From the NCBI GenBank assembly GCA_013397865.1, contig VZTI01001175.1, positions 2,092,823 to 2,156,822 on the forward strand: a stretch of 64,000 nt of DNA. Reading direction: 5' to 3'. How positions within the stretch are numbered: the stretch's first letter is position 1; the number at the start of each line of letters is the position of its first letter. Both the position numbers and the translations under genes were made by a program. Source of the stretch: Struthidea cinerea. Its lineage: Eukaryota > Chordata > Aves > Passeriformes > Corcoracidae. The notes under the pieces were generated by a model that saw nothing but the letters and a program-made list of their open reading frames with translations, ran no database searches and was not told the origin of the DNA. Shown piece by piece: positions 1-10,820 of this stretch.

Positions 1-1439
1 CAGCAAAGGAAAATTTCACAGCAGTAGCCAATTTCCTCAGGGAACAATTCCATGATTTCCCAGTCCAATGTAGATCTACTCTTCTGCTCCCTTAGAGGCA
101 GGGGCAGGAAAGAAGGAAGCCATAGAGATGGGGAGAGGGAAAATTTCAAATAACCATGGAGCTGAAAAGGGCCCAAATTGTAGCTCTCCAGCAAACCAAA
201 CAAAGCTCAAGAAAGCTCTTGAAGTTTTACAAAATCCTTTCCAGGAAATTTTTCCTCAGGAAAGGAACATTGAACATTAGCTATTCAGTCCTCCTCTAGG
301 ATCAGTGAGTTGTCTTCCTTGCCTGCTTACAAGGGAGCTGCTTGTCCTGATGACCTCGTGCACTTTTGGGAGTGGAAACATTCCTGGTACTGAAGCGTCC
401 TTCCTTAATGTTTAGAGTGGTTGAGGAACAGGAAAAAAAGCATTAGAGGATCACTCAGTGGCCCATACTAACTACAAGATTTAAAAGATGACGTTAACCT
501 ACAGGCAGAAGTGGCAGAGTGCTACTCTGTTAATTTTGCTCATTTATTAAATGTCTGAGATTTTTGCAATGCAGCCTAGTTGAACTTGCCTATTTTTTTT
601 TAACCTCAAACAGAAGACTAGATAAAGCCTAAGGGAGGATATATTCTGTAACACTTAAATGGTGTGCAGTTCATAATTAGCTTTAGTCAAGATTTGACTT
701 TGGCCAGTTGAGCAGAGACAGGATACTTTATTTTTGGAGCTGAGGTCTTCACCTCGCTACTGTGGTGCAAGATTCTGGAAAAGCTGGCAATGATTGATGT
801 ACATGGCCCGCTTTTATGTGTTCAGATTAACTCCTATGAACACTTATTATTCTGGGTACTGTGGGGTCACTGATGCTTTTAAACAGCACTGAAGGGTCAC
901 TGCTAGACTCTGAATAAAATCCCAGGCTCCCAGAATTTTTCTTCTGTGTTCTTATACATATATTAGAATTCCAGGGTCTTTCTTAGGTTCTGCCTTCAAA
1001 TTTGACTTATGGCCGTAGTCCACAAAAAGAGGACTGCTCAGCTAAATTTAGCCAGTGAAAAGAGCAGGAAAATCTTTTAAGTTGTATTCTCTAACACAGT
1101 CGTTGTGTCCCTCCCCACCTTCCTGACCTCTTTTTTCTTTTCTTTCTAAGGCATGAGAAACATTACCACCACCTCTAACTTTTCTTGGCCAATTGAAGAA
1201 TAAGTTTTAATTTTAATACCCCTCTCAAGCTATAACATTTAAGGAAATACAGGTTACAAACTGTGTATTTTTCTTTCTAGTGCTGACAGGGGAAAGTAAT
1301 TTCTCATTCTCTTTCTTTTCCTCTTCTCCGCTTTGGGATGCCAGCCTTGCAAATCAATATTTCATTTTGAAGGAGCCATGTTTGATGCCAGTTCTACTTA
1401 TTTGCTTTGCAGTCACTGCAGTAATTCTTTGTAGCTCTG

Positions 1440-1620
1440 TCAGTATGTAAATTAAACCAAGCATAGATAGCTTTGTGTTGCTTAATGTTCAGCTGATAAA
1501 AATTAATGTGGTGTGAAATGAGCATTTTATCTGACTGCAGATACAGTGCCGGAGTTAATTAGACTGGCAGAGCAAAACGTTATTAAACATACAGGCCCCT
1601 GATCGTCAAGAGCTGGGTGA
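1440..1620. promoter_or_regulatory. Possible conserved noncoding element
   Basis: This is balanced, non-repetitive AT-rich sequence with homeodomain-type cores, including TTAATTA at 1555-1561 and further ATTAA words nearby. It has none of the homopolymer drift typical of neutral intron DNA around it. The call rests on texture only. Conservation cannot be measured from one sequence, and it may be ordinary intergenic DNA. Confidence 0.2.
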
Positions 1621-4600
1621 ACCTCAGAAATGTGGGTTTGGGTGGGCAGTGTAATGTAAATTGACTGAGGCAGGCTCAAAGCAAACATACTGGGAATGGT
1701 GCACTACTTCAGCAATAAGACATGACAGACAGAGCAGTAGTGCTGATGAATGCATGCCTTGGGTGCACAGTGTAAGGTACAAGGCAAGCCAAATGCTTCC
1801 AGCACGCTTGGGAAGTGCATTAATCAGCATTAACACATGATCTACAATGTCTTGTTGTCATTAAACATTGCCACTTCCTAAATTCAGAATTCGGTGACAG
1901 TTAAATGATCAGTAAGCCAAATCAAATAAAGCAGCAAAACATTTAATTCAGCATAAGTTATTTCAGTAAAAGTATTTCCATACATTTAGTTAGTTCTCTT
2001 GGAAGATTGCCTTGCAGCACTGGTGTATACATTGCAATTTTCTCTAATTAAAACAAAAAAGCACTAACAAAGATATCTTTTTTTCTATATACTAAATATA
2101 TCCTGTAAATATTGGCTCACTTCAAATGTTGTCTGAATATGGAGCCTATTTTGATATCCCCAATACTCTGTTTATGCTGGATACATTAATGAAGAGAGTC
2201 AGATGCATTGTAATATTGCCATGAAAAACTGTTTGTTGGATACAACCAAACAGGCCTCTATTTTTGATGCTGTGATAGGTGAGTTTGGAACAATTTCCTC
2301 AGTATTATTGCCTAGGCAAGATGTGAATCTAATGGTTTTAGCCAGTGAAATCCACAACAATTTCTGGTTTTTGGAGTAGAACATTTCTTAACATGTATTT
2401 GGAGACTTTGGGCTGTGGTGTTTATTTGCAGAGATAGGAAGCTCTAAGTCACGTTTAAACAAACCTGCAAGCCAACACCCAGAATGTCAGGTCTCTCTGT
2501 GGCACTCAAGTCTAAAGGACTCTGGAGGCAGAACAGATCACCTGAGAGGAAACTCTGTTGAACAGTTTTCTAAAAGGACCAGCTGGCACTGGAGGCTGGA
2601 TTATGCAGTCAATGTTGCTGGGCAGTATGAGCTCCAAGAATGCTTTTCTGCCTCCCTGTCAGCCCTAAAATGCTGCTGAGCAACCTCAGTTTTACTTCAT
2701 GGCAACCTCCCTCTTAAATAACCTCTCTTGGTAAGCCTGGGAGTCCGACATATTTTTACCTAGGGCTTCATCCTTGTGATACTCTGATAAAAGTATTTTC
2801 ACAAATCTGATGTTTCTCTGTAATGCAGGTGATCCAGTTTGTGCATTTCATCTGTTTATCTTTTACTTCCTTTGCTTTGACAGTACTATATGTGTGTTTG
2901 TGCTCCAGTACTCAGCCTTAAATGAGCAGGCCTTTTGTTTTTCAGTTGTTAGTTCTTTTGTCTTGTGCTGGTTCGATGTCCAAATGTTCCTCCAAATTGA
3001 TGGTACTGTTCACCTCTCAGCACCTTCATACTGCAAATTGTCATGGGGCTTGCAAAATGTAATGCCCCATTCTCCCTCGGGTTGTCTTCAGCAGGTGAGG
3101 TAGTGGGTGGGCTCTCAGTGTTTTTATGAAGAGCCTCTCGTGCTTTTGCATTACATAATAGTCAGTGAGAGTCCTACTTTACTGCTTCTGAATATTTTTG
3201 AACAGTGCACGCAGCAGAGACTAAATATTAGGAGCAGGCAGCAGGACCTCAGTGGCTGTTCTCAAAACTATTAAAAAAGAGCAGAGGGTGGTCAGTACTT
3301 ACATGGATGCACAAATTGATATCCCTTATTAACTACATAATTTGCTTGCCACTGACTGGAACTTCCAGGCATAATGGAAGAATTTAAGCTTTTAGGCTCA
3401 GTTTCAAGGAATCTGGGAAGGTGACCAAGGAATCCTCTGAATGTTATACAGAAACCTCACAACAGGAGGGCTTGGGAGGACTTTCTCTATATGCCCATTA
3501 CTTTTAGGTGTGTTTGTGAGAAATGGGATGATACAAGGCTGTCTTGGTATTTGTATGCACTGCTTTGCCTTCCTTACCCCTTAGTGATTTTTGGATAAAA
3601 TCCAAATCTCCACTCCATTCACTTATTTAAAGTATTTATTATTTGAGAGAAACACTGTCAATTCCCTTCTGGTTTTCAACAGAGTTGAAATACTCAAGAA
3701 GATGGATTGTGTAGTTTCAAAACCCATGCCATTGCACTCTCCCCTTCAAATGTCACAATTTAGTGTTATACATCTCTTAAATCCTTAGAGAGCTGCACAT
3801 TGCTGGTAGCTTCTTCCATGATGCAGCCGGAGTCAGCCAGGTTGCTCCTGGTTCAGAATTTCTGGTATGCTCTGTAAAATTCCTCTGTGCTTACAGATAT
3901 ACAAAACTGTAGCAAGAGCAGTATCAATTACTGTCCTAACCAGGAATGAAGTAATTTGCCACATTAGAAGCAACTCCTTGCTAACCTGAAGTGATGTATA
4001 TGCTGGATCCTATCAAGTTCCTCCATTCCATTTTTTACCTTATTGAGAGCTACTCCGTTCTTTGAGGAGTTGCATTTTACTTGATACTATTTTCTTTATA
4101 TTCTAATTTATTTTTTTATAAATTTTCTTTATGGTTCATTCTGTCCTGTACAGGGGCTTCGGTGTGTGTAGGAAGACATCCAGTTGTTCAGAACTGGTTT
4201 TGTCCTTCAACCTGAGAGATCAAATGTATATCCTTTAAGCTGCTGTGTGACTCATTTTGTTTTCAATGTTTCCTTTCTATTTTTCCTTTACCAGGAAATA
4301 AAAATTAGATCCCTTCCTCTGTACTAACCTGTATTTGCTGCCTTTTACTACTGTAATGTCCTAGGCCAAATTTCCAGGTACGCTGGTTTTTACATATTCC
4401 TTTTTGTACAACCATCCAGACTTTTCACTGGCACAGGTTATGAGTTACTAGGGCCTCAGTTTGGAATTTTGAAAAGATATCTAAAATTACAGAAGCTCAT
4501 CATTTTTTGGGCTAGAATTCTCTGTTGAGAATAGTCTCTCTTGGATTTTCCAGACTTCTCTCTATTTATAATTGGATGGAACAAAAAATCAAAGCAAACA

Positions 4601-4760
4601 AAGGCTACACCACCACTTAAAATTATTTTGGTAGCTGCAAATCCCATAAATCTCTGTTGGAACTAAGATCATTTTTAAATAAAATCATGATATTCAAGAT
4701 TTTGACCACCACCTAATTGGCAGGGGGAAAAAAAATGTATCTCTCCTCTAAATAAATTAG

Positions 4761-4806
4761 TAGTTTTTTTGGGTTTGGTGTTTTGGTTTTTTTTTTTTTT
4801 TTTTTT
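4761..4806. repeat. T/G-rich low-complexity tract ending in T20
   Basis: T runs are separated by short G groups, followed by 20 consecutive T at 4787-4806. It is simple sequence that probably arose by slippage. No retroposed body is visible next to it. Confidence 0.85.
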
Positions 4807-5920
4807 AAATTTATTTAGTCACCTAACACTATCCATACCTTTGGTGAATTAAAAAGATGGAATAATTTTTCTCTGATGCGAACTTGTATTTATTTTTGTA
4901 GCTTCCAATACCATAAAAATGAGTATAGAGGACCAAGCTGTTGTCAGTGTTTGGCAAAGCTGTTTGTTAAGCTTCTATCTCCAGAGAAATACTCTTAGAT
5001 TTCTTCCTCTTTTTGATTCAACAGAACAATCTAAAATCTTGATCTTACTTTGTGAAGTCTAAATCAGGCCAAACAGAGAAACAGAATGAGATGCCACATT
5101 TCTGAAGTGCTGATCTTCCTTCCCCTTGTTCACCCTCTACTTACAGTTACTTGAATGGCAACACAGATTATTGGAGACATAATTTTGTTACACTGCAAAC
5201 TATCAGTGGTACAAAATAAATTGCTTATCTTAAATCCAACCTTTAGGTAGTGGTACCAAAATCCCTAGTGCCCGGGATAGTTTTCAGAAGAGTGAGGATT
5301 TATTTAATTATAAATTTTGTTGTTTTCAAGCTGTTTTGTTGCCAAGGATTCATAGGGCCACATCTCAAACTGGAAATAAATTAATAGGATCCTGCTTGCA
5401 GCAGTTCACTTGTATTTGCTCAGGAATAGACTTCGTCCTATAACAGAATCTGAGGGTCTGTCTGAACAAAATTGTGTTTGGAAGGGTCAGCTGAGTAATG
5501 TTTGATCATCTGTTGTGTGCTCCTATGCTTCTTGAAGTGATTTGTATACTGTAGGAAAAAAAATTTCCCAAACTACCATCCTGATAGAAATCTTTCTTTT
5601 AATTTCATTTATTCAGTCACGTTGGAGACTCTAGATGAGAGATTTTCCTTTGTATCACTCCGGGTTTCCAGCAGTGGTACAAATGTCTGTGTCTTGGTCC
5701 TGCACAATCCTTTAATTCCTACATGCCTGCTCGTTAAGTTTACTTGAGGAGTGCAGGCAATAGTGCTCAGTATCATTTAGCTCTGGACTACAGCCTAAAG
5801 TGTGTATGCAAGTGGCTGAGATTAATTCGCTTCACTGCTCTCCCTGATTGTGGAGATTCAAACTATGCAATGTTCTACCCTGGGAGAAATAATTTTTCAA
5901 AAAGTAAAAAAACCAACTTC

Positions 5921-5960
5921 TATAAAACCTGCAGTCCGTTAGAAGGTGAGAAAGTCAGTT
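5921..5960 (+). promoter_or_regulatory. Possible core promoter: TATA motif and initiator-like site
   Basis: TATAAAA lies at 5921-5927. A TCAGTTT initiator-like word has its A at 5957, 36 bp downstream of the first T, which is slightly longer than the usual TATA-to-start distance. The pair stands directly before the CpG-rich segment at about 6000-6280, which is the only reason to take it seriously. TATA-like words are common by chance in this AT-rich window. Confidence 0.2.
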
Positions 5961-5989
5961 TTTTTTAACATGGAGACACCTTTGAGATG

Positions 5990-6280
5990 TGGGTTCCTGC
6001 CTGGTTTTTGCCGTTGCGCTCTCTCCTCCCCGCGCCGGAGGCTCCGGCCCCGCGGTTGCGTAACTGCGCCCTGACCCCGAGCCAAGCTCCCGGTGGCTCT
6101 GGAGCTCAGCTTAGCGAGCCGTGGCAGGGTGGGAATTCTCCCTGGTGCACTTGGCAGGGTGCTGACAGCGGGGAGAGGCACATCCCGGGCTGAAGGATGG
6201 CTCGGTGCTCCAGAGCAGCTGGATTTAGTGCACGAGCTGCCGCCTGCTGCCTCCGTGCCGTTGGAATATTGGAAAACGTG
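5990..6280. promoter_or_regulatory. CpG-rich island, possible promoter or first exon
   Basis: I count 22 CpG dinucleotides between 6011 and 6278, with a GC-rich core at 6010-6120, in a window where most 300-bp stretches hold only a few CpGs. Vertebrate CpG density of this kind marks promoters or orphan CpG islands. On the + strand an ATG at 5987 (G at -3) opens a 68-codon frame whose start, MWVPAWFLPLRSLLP, is hydrophobic and signal-peptide-like. The same bases also carry a 184-codon frame on the - strand (5939-6493). Both frames may simply result from few stop codons in GC-rich DNA. An alternative is a CpG-rich fragment of an endogenous retroviral LTR, but I see no LTR termini. Confidence 0.5.
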
Positions 6281-6820
6281 CTGAGCAGAGGACAGAGCCT
6301 GAGCAGTGAAATTAATGGCAGTGTTGTGCCAATCTGCATTTCGGCCCTGCCACATTAACTTGGAGTTACCACACTCAGTATTCCCCTCATGGAAGCAGCA
6401 GTTTGTTCCAACAGTGAAATCACCAACAGCATGTGGCTGCACAGTGACTGGATTGCAGGCTGAGGTTTTGTTTTGTTTTACTTGTTCTTCCAAAGCCTTA
6501 AACCGTAAATTCCAAAGTTGTTTAGTTCAGCCTCGTTCAGCTTAATTGCTCTAAATGGAAGTGATTTGTACAGGCAGGATTGTAGCACACATGGATGTGC
6601 ATGGATAAATCTGAAGTAAATGTGAATAATGACATGTTTTTATAGGCATTCAGTGAGTAGTTAGTATTTACTAATATTCTAAAAACTTACTTTGAAAATA
6701 AGGTCTGTGGCTGGTATAAGAAAGGATTATGTCAATCTCCATAGGTATCCCTAGAAAAAACTCTTAATTTCACAGTAACTGTCTTTGCCTATCTAGAACA
6801 TTACGACTTTTATGTTTCAG
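6281..6820. other. Noncoding spacer between CpG island and exon-like segment
   Basis: Composition falls back to AT-rich immediately after the island. Nothing recognisable is present apart from short frames. If the two flanking candidates belong to one + strand gene, this would be its first intron or part of it. Confidence 0.5.
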
Positions 6821-6978
6821 AGCAATGGTTTGAAGTAAAATGTGAAAACTGCCTTTTTAGAGGTATAGTTGACCTAAATGTTAGGCACCATCAACATTAT
6901 TGCATCGGTCTAAATAAAAAACCACTTCAGTTTACAGGAAAAACTGCTTCAAAGAAAACAGCAGCAGCTATAGGAAAG
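6821..6978 (+). CDS. Candidate internal coding exon with zinc-finger-like motif
   Basis: The segment follows a TTTATGTTTCAG acceptor and ends AAAG before GTAAGTAGG, a near-consensus donor. It is 158 nt: two bases finish a codon, then come 52 stop-free codons. In that frame, residues 7 to 27 counted from the first full codon show C-x2-C-x12-H-x3-C, with F two residues and V ten residues after the second Cys, like some C2H2/C2HC zinc fingers. A Lys- and Ala-rich tail follows. The frame stays open upstream to 6745 and closes at a TAG at 7000, in the would-be intron. It has no internal start codon, as expected for an internal exon. I do not recognise the protein. Open stretches of this length are common by chance here, so the call rests on the combination of splice signals and Cys/His spacing. 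Confidence 0.25.
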
Positions 6979-7002
6979 GTAAGTAGGTCTGTGTTTCAAT
7001 AG

Positions 7003-10000
7003 CTCAGTGTTCCTTAGAGAGTCACAGGAAGTTCATGAGAGACCATGAAGTTTGTGCTAGCCAGGGTTCAGCCAGCTACATTTCATTTCCAGCACTGTTC
7101 CCAGGGGCACCTGATAAACATGCCCTGCATGGTTTGCTCCCACTCCTTGCTTGTGCACCATGAGCTGCCAGAAGTAGCTCTGTGGTCTCATGGGAATGCT
7201 CACAGCAAATCACGCTGGGTGGGCACAGACCAATGGACCTAAAAAGGGTCATGTGTGCAAAAAATCCTCAAAGTGACACGTAAATCTGTGCCTTAGAGTT
7301 CTCCAAACCCATTGCCATGGAGTGGGCGCTTCCTTCATTTTGTCTCGATTTAAGTATCTCCAGCAGTCATACATAAGAAAATACATGAAGCAGGGAGAGC
7401 AAAACTAAAGACTTTACGCATTGTAATGCAGCTCCCCTCCCCTCAGTCATGAATTTATTGAAATTGGAGATGGGGTAAGTGACAGCACTTGATAGCAGTT
7501 GCAGAACCAAATTTGCGTGTGAGTTTACATCTCAGTGTTAGAATTATTTGTGTATCTAACAATTGAATGTGAAAATTCTGGTACTAGATTAACATTCTTA
7601 TAGTGTATCCTGCTTTAATGTTTTCTTTAAAAATGTGCTAAATGAAATCCAGAAATATTGTTGCTGACATCTGTCCGTCACCGATATTCCTCACGCATTC
7701 ATCACCTAACACTTTTTAAGAGTTATTTAGTTCACATACACAAAATTGTGTTTAGGTATGGAACGGTGCAAAACCAGACCAGGCTGGTTCAGTTTTGTAG
7801 TGAGAGGTGGGTTAGGGAATTTGTGTGAGAGTTCTAACTTGAGTCACTTATGAGGTCTTTCCACAAAATTACATCCTAGCAGGAAATCCCAATTTGCTAG
7901 AGCCAATGCCTTTCATGTAATCATTCAGATGTAGCACTTTGTGCAGAGAGAGGCAATTTCCAGTCAAGATTGTCAGGCCGGACCCCTGACTCACCAGCTA
8001 CTACCACTGAGCAAGTTTCAGAATAGAACTGAAACTTCATTCTTTCACATCCCCAGTGAGTAGATACCGGCTACTTATGTCCTGGTGTCTCTTTAGTTGG
8101 AGCTGGTTCACTTAGCAGAAACAATTAATGATTCAAAACATTGGAAAAACATAAGATGTAATTCTGCCTTAGCAAGCAGCAGGTGATCTGATGGGGCCCT
8201 GATGTTGCAAGCTGCAAAGTAACCTTGTGTCCTTTTCATTTCACCTGGGACTGAGGCTGCTTAGAACACCAAGGAGGCACCAGAAATTGCAGGACAAGAT
8301 AGAAATTCTGAAAATATTGCTTCAATTAGGATAAGCCCCTAATTATTTGGATGCTAATGTGCAGTTGGATCTGCAGCCAAAACTACAAAACTTAAAAGCA
8401 CAAGCTTTATCATCAGATTTCCCGTAGCACCTTCTGTGATTCATGCAGAGATGGCCTTTTGTTCTCCAGCTCCAAACCTGGTCAAATTCCAAGGATACAA
8501 AGACCGGCAGCATGGAGTTCCATAATATGGCTGTGGCTTTTTTTTTTCTTTAATTGTCACCTTCATCCGAAGATACAGCTTAGTGTTCATGTGGGAAGAA
8601 TACATCCTTTTTTTCATTACTGCAAACATGGGGTCATTTCTGTGTATGTTAGAGGATTGCTAGCTGTGAGAACACAGCCCCTTTAGCCATCCTAAAGCAA
8701 CTGCTGTTTGTGTCCGTAGCTGTCCTGGGTCTGTCTGTACCCCAACCCGTGGTGCTCTGCAGTGGTAACAGAGGAGTGAGGAGATATATTTTCAAGATGA
8801 CAAGAAGCAGGAAAAACACTCCTTGCTTGGTTGGCTCAAGTGACATAAATTATTTACCTGAGACCTGGCACATTTAAACTGTGTGGTGGAGTTTGGTGCA
8901 GCAATCCCTCAACCAGCCCTGCCTGGCCTAACTGAACAACCAGAAGTTATGTATTTTCTTCAGCATGACCCTGCAAACCTCCTTATCAGAAACAGGGTAT
9001 CAGTCTGGCTGCAACTATTTCTTTTGTGGCTCAGCTGGTACATGTACAGGCTTCTGTACTATTGAAGTGTTCAGGCAGGGGGATGCTGTGAAGGTTGTGA
9101 ATTGAGCCTATTCTTATCTCTCATACAAAGCTATAGCTAGGCTGATCTCAGATGGTAGTGAGGATTTAATGAGTTTAATAGGTAGAATAAGCTTGTTAAT
9201 GATGTACTGAGTGACTCCACCTTCTTTAGGAAATGTACGTGAACATTCCAAGGGTAGCTGAGGTTCTGTTTTGTCCATTTTGGAAATTTCTGTCACTTTC
9301 CCTCACATGAACTACTCACTTCAGTCTTCTGAACGTCTTGGGGATTAACTTTATCAATCAATAAGTTTCATCATTAGCCACCTTGGGTTTTTAGCTTGCT
9401 TTTAAAAGGTCCATTCTGTGGTACTTTTTATTTCCACCATTTGTGGTACGTAGCAAAGTTTGCCATTTGTGTCTCATAAGGGCTGAAGACAAGCATGAAG
9501 CTGTGGCTCTTGAGCTGTTTTCTTTGCAAGAAATGGGTCTTGACATTTTTGGATTTTATATATCCCATCAGGTGAGCTTTTGATCCCCGTTTCTCACTTT
9601 GAAGCAAGACATTGATAATGAATCAAGTTAAAATATACTTTGCCTACTGGGTGACGTGACTGATGTGGCTGGCGTGCCAGGTAATCGCTCCATTAAAATG
9701 TCGAAGATGGCTTTTAAATTAATGAAGCTGATGTGGTATGAAGGTTGTAGCCTGCATATTCTGTGGAATGTTTGGTATCCTCCACTCTTCCAGCTTCTTT
9801 TGTCTCTCTGTAACTCTAGGAGCAGCAAAATTTGGGTATTATGTACATTGTACATTTCTTATGAGTTCTGTAGGGCAGAGTTGCATGCTAGAAGCATCAG
9901 AGTACACTTCTAGGAGCTTTTGTTTTGTTTTTATTTGTTGGAGTTTTTTTTGTTTGTTTCTATCTCTGATAACTAATTCTCATATCAGTTCTAGAGAACA

Positions 10001-10770
10001 GCAAGATGTAAATGCCTTAGATCTAATTTTGGTAAGTCACAGATTTGTTTTTGAATTAGTATTTGGATAAACTTCTCCACACAGATTAAAGGAAGCAATG
10101 TTTGAATGAAGTTTTTTATAGCCAGATATAACCCTTGCAACCAACAAAGGACAAAGTTGATTGCATTTTGAAAAGACTTTCGTGGAATAAAAAAAACAAA
10201 CAAACCAACCCTCCCCAAAACAAACCCAAAAATCCTGCCTGTCTCAGAAACTTTGAGACATGCCTGAGTTAACAAGCTGGTATTTGTCAAACTGTAAAAC
10301 AGATTAGGAATGGTTTTTTTTAAGTTGATTTCTGTATGACATTTGTTCCCCCAAAATGTACTCCTTGCTAGTTATTTGGGGCTGCAGCGAAGTGTCAGTT
10401 GGCTCAGAAAAGGAAAGTAGTGTTTACAAAAGCATTGTTAACCCTTGCTACCTTTAGTAGCAGTCAAATCTGTGTTATACAGATTTTACTGCATGGGAGG
10501 CAGATTTTAGTGCTTGCTGCTTGTTTTGTAGAGTGGATTAAAAACACTGCCCTATGTAATGCTCATTGTAGATTGCAAGTTTTAGCCTCTAAGTGAAAGT
10601 CAGAGCTTTTGGTAAATAAATGCATGTGAACTTGCACTAAACTTTATGTGGGGACTGAAGCTTATTGACATTAACGGACTTATTTTCTGAGTCTACCCAT
10701 GTGAGGCCAAATGAACTCCAAATGGTTTTGTTTTTTTAAATGTCCTAAAACGCTGTGTTCAAGCTACGGG
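7003..10770. other. Noncoding DNA, no gene seen
   Basis: The stretch is AT-rich and non-repetitive, with scattered T runs and an A/C-rich low-complexity patch near 10189-10233. Many short frames exist but none has convincing splice boundaries or recognisable content. One exon-like 43-nt interval at 9989-10031 was examined and set aside. Confidence 0.7.
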
Positions 10771-10820
10771 TGGTTGGTGGGTTTGGTTTGGTTTTTTTTT
10801 TTTTNNNNNTTTTTTTTGGT
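10771..10820. repeat. T/G-rich tract with assembly gap
   Basis: GGTTTGGTTTGG-type sequence runs into a long T run broken by five N at 10805-10809. The gap sits inside the homopolymer, so the true T length is unknown. This is probably a polymerase or assembly failure, with no real sequence class missing. Confidence 0.9.

Larger units (their letters stand above)
1..5920. other. Noncoding AT-rich DNA, no gene seen
   Basis: No reading frame here has exon-like boundaries or a recognisable product. The longest frames are below 100 codons and low in complexity. The stretch holds scattered short A and T runs, one T/G-rich tract (listed separately) and a possible conserved noncoding element near 1440-1620. 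It is probably intergenic or intronic. Confidence 0.75.

Noticed and set aside
5939..6493. Longest - strand frame (184 codons) over the CpG island
   Set aside because: GC-rich DNA has few stop codons, and the frame runs beyond the island into AT-rich sequence on both sides. The product is rich in Ser, Arg and Pro with no domain, so it is likely a by-product of composition.
9989..10031. 43-nt exon-like interval (TATCAG acceptor, TTTTG/GTAAGT donor) with one open frame
   Set aside because: The length is not a multiple of three, the acceptor has an interrupted pyrimidine tract, and no peptide family can be recognised. Such pairs are expected by chance.
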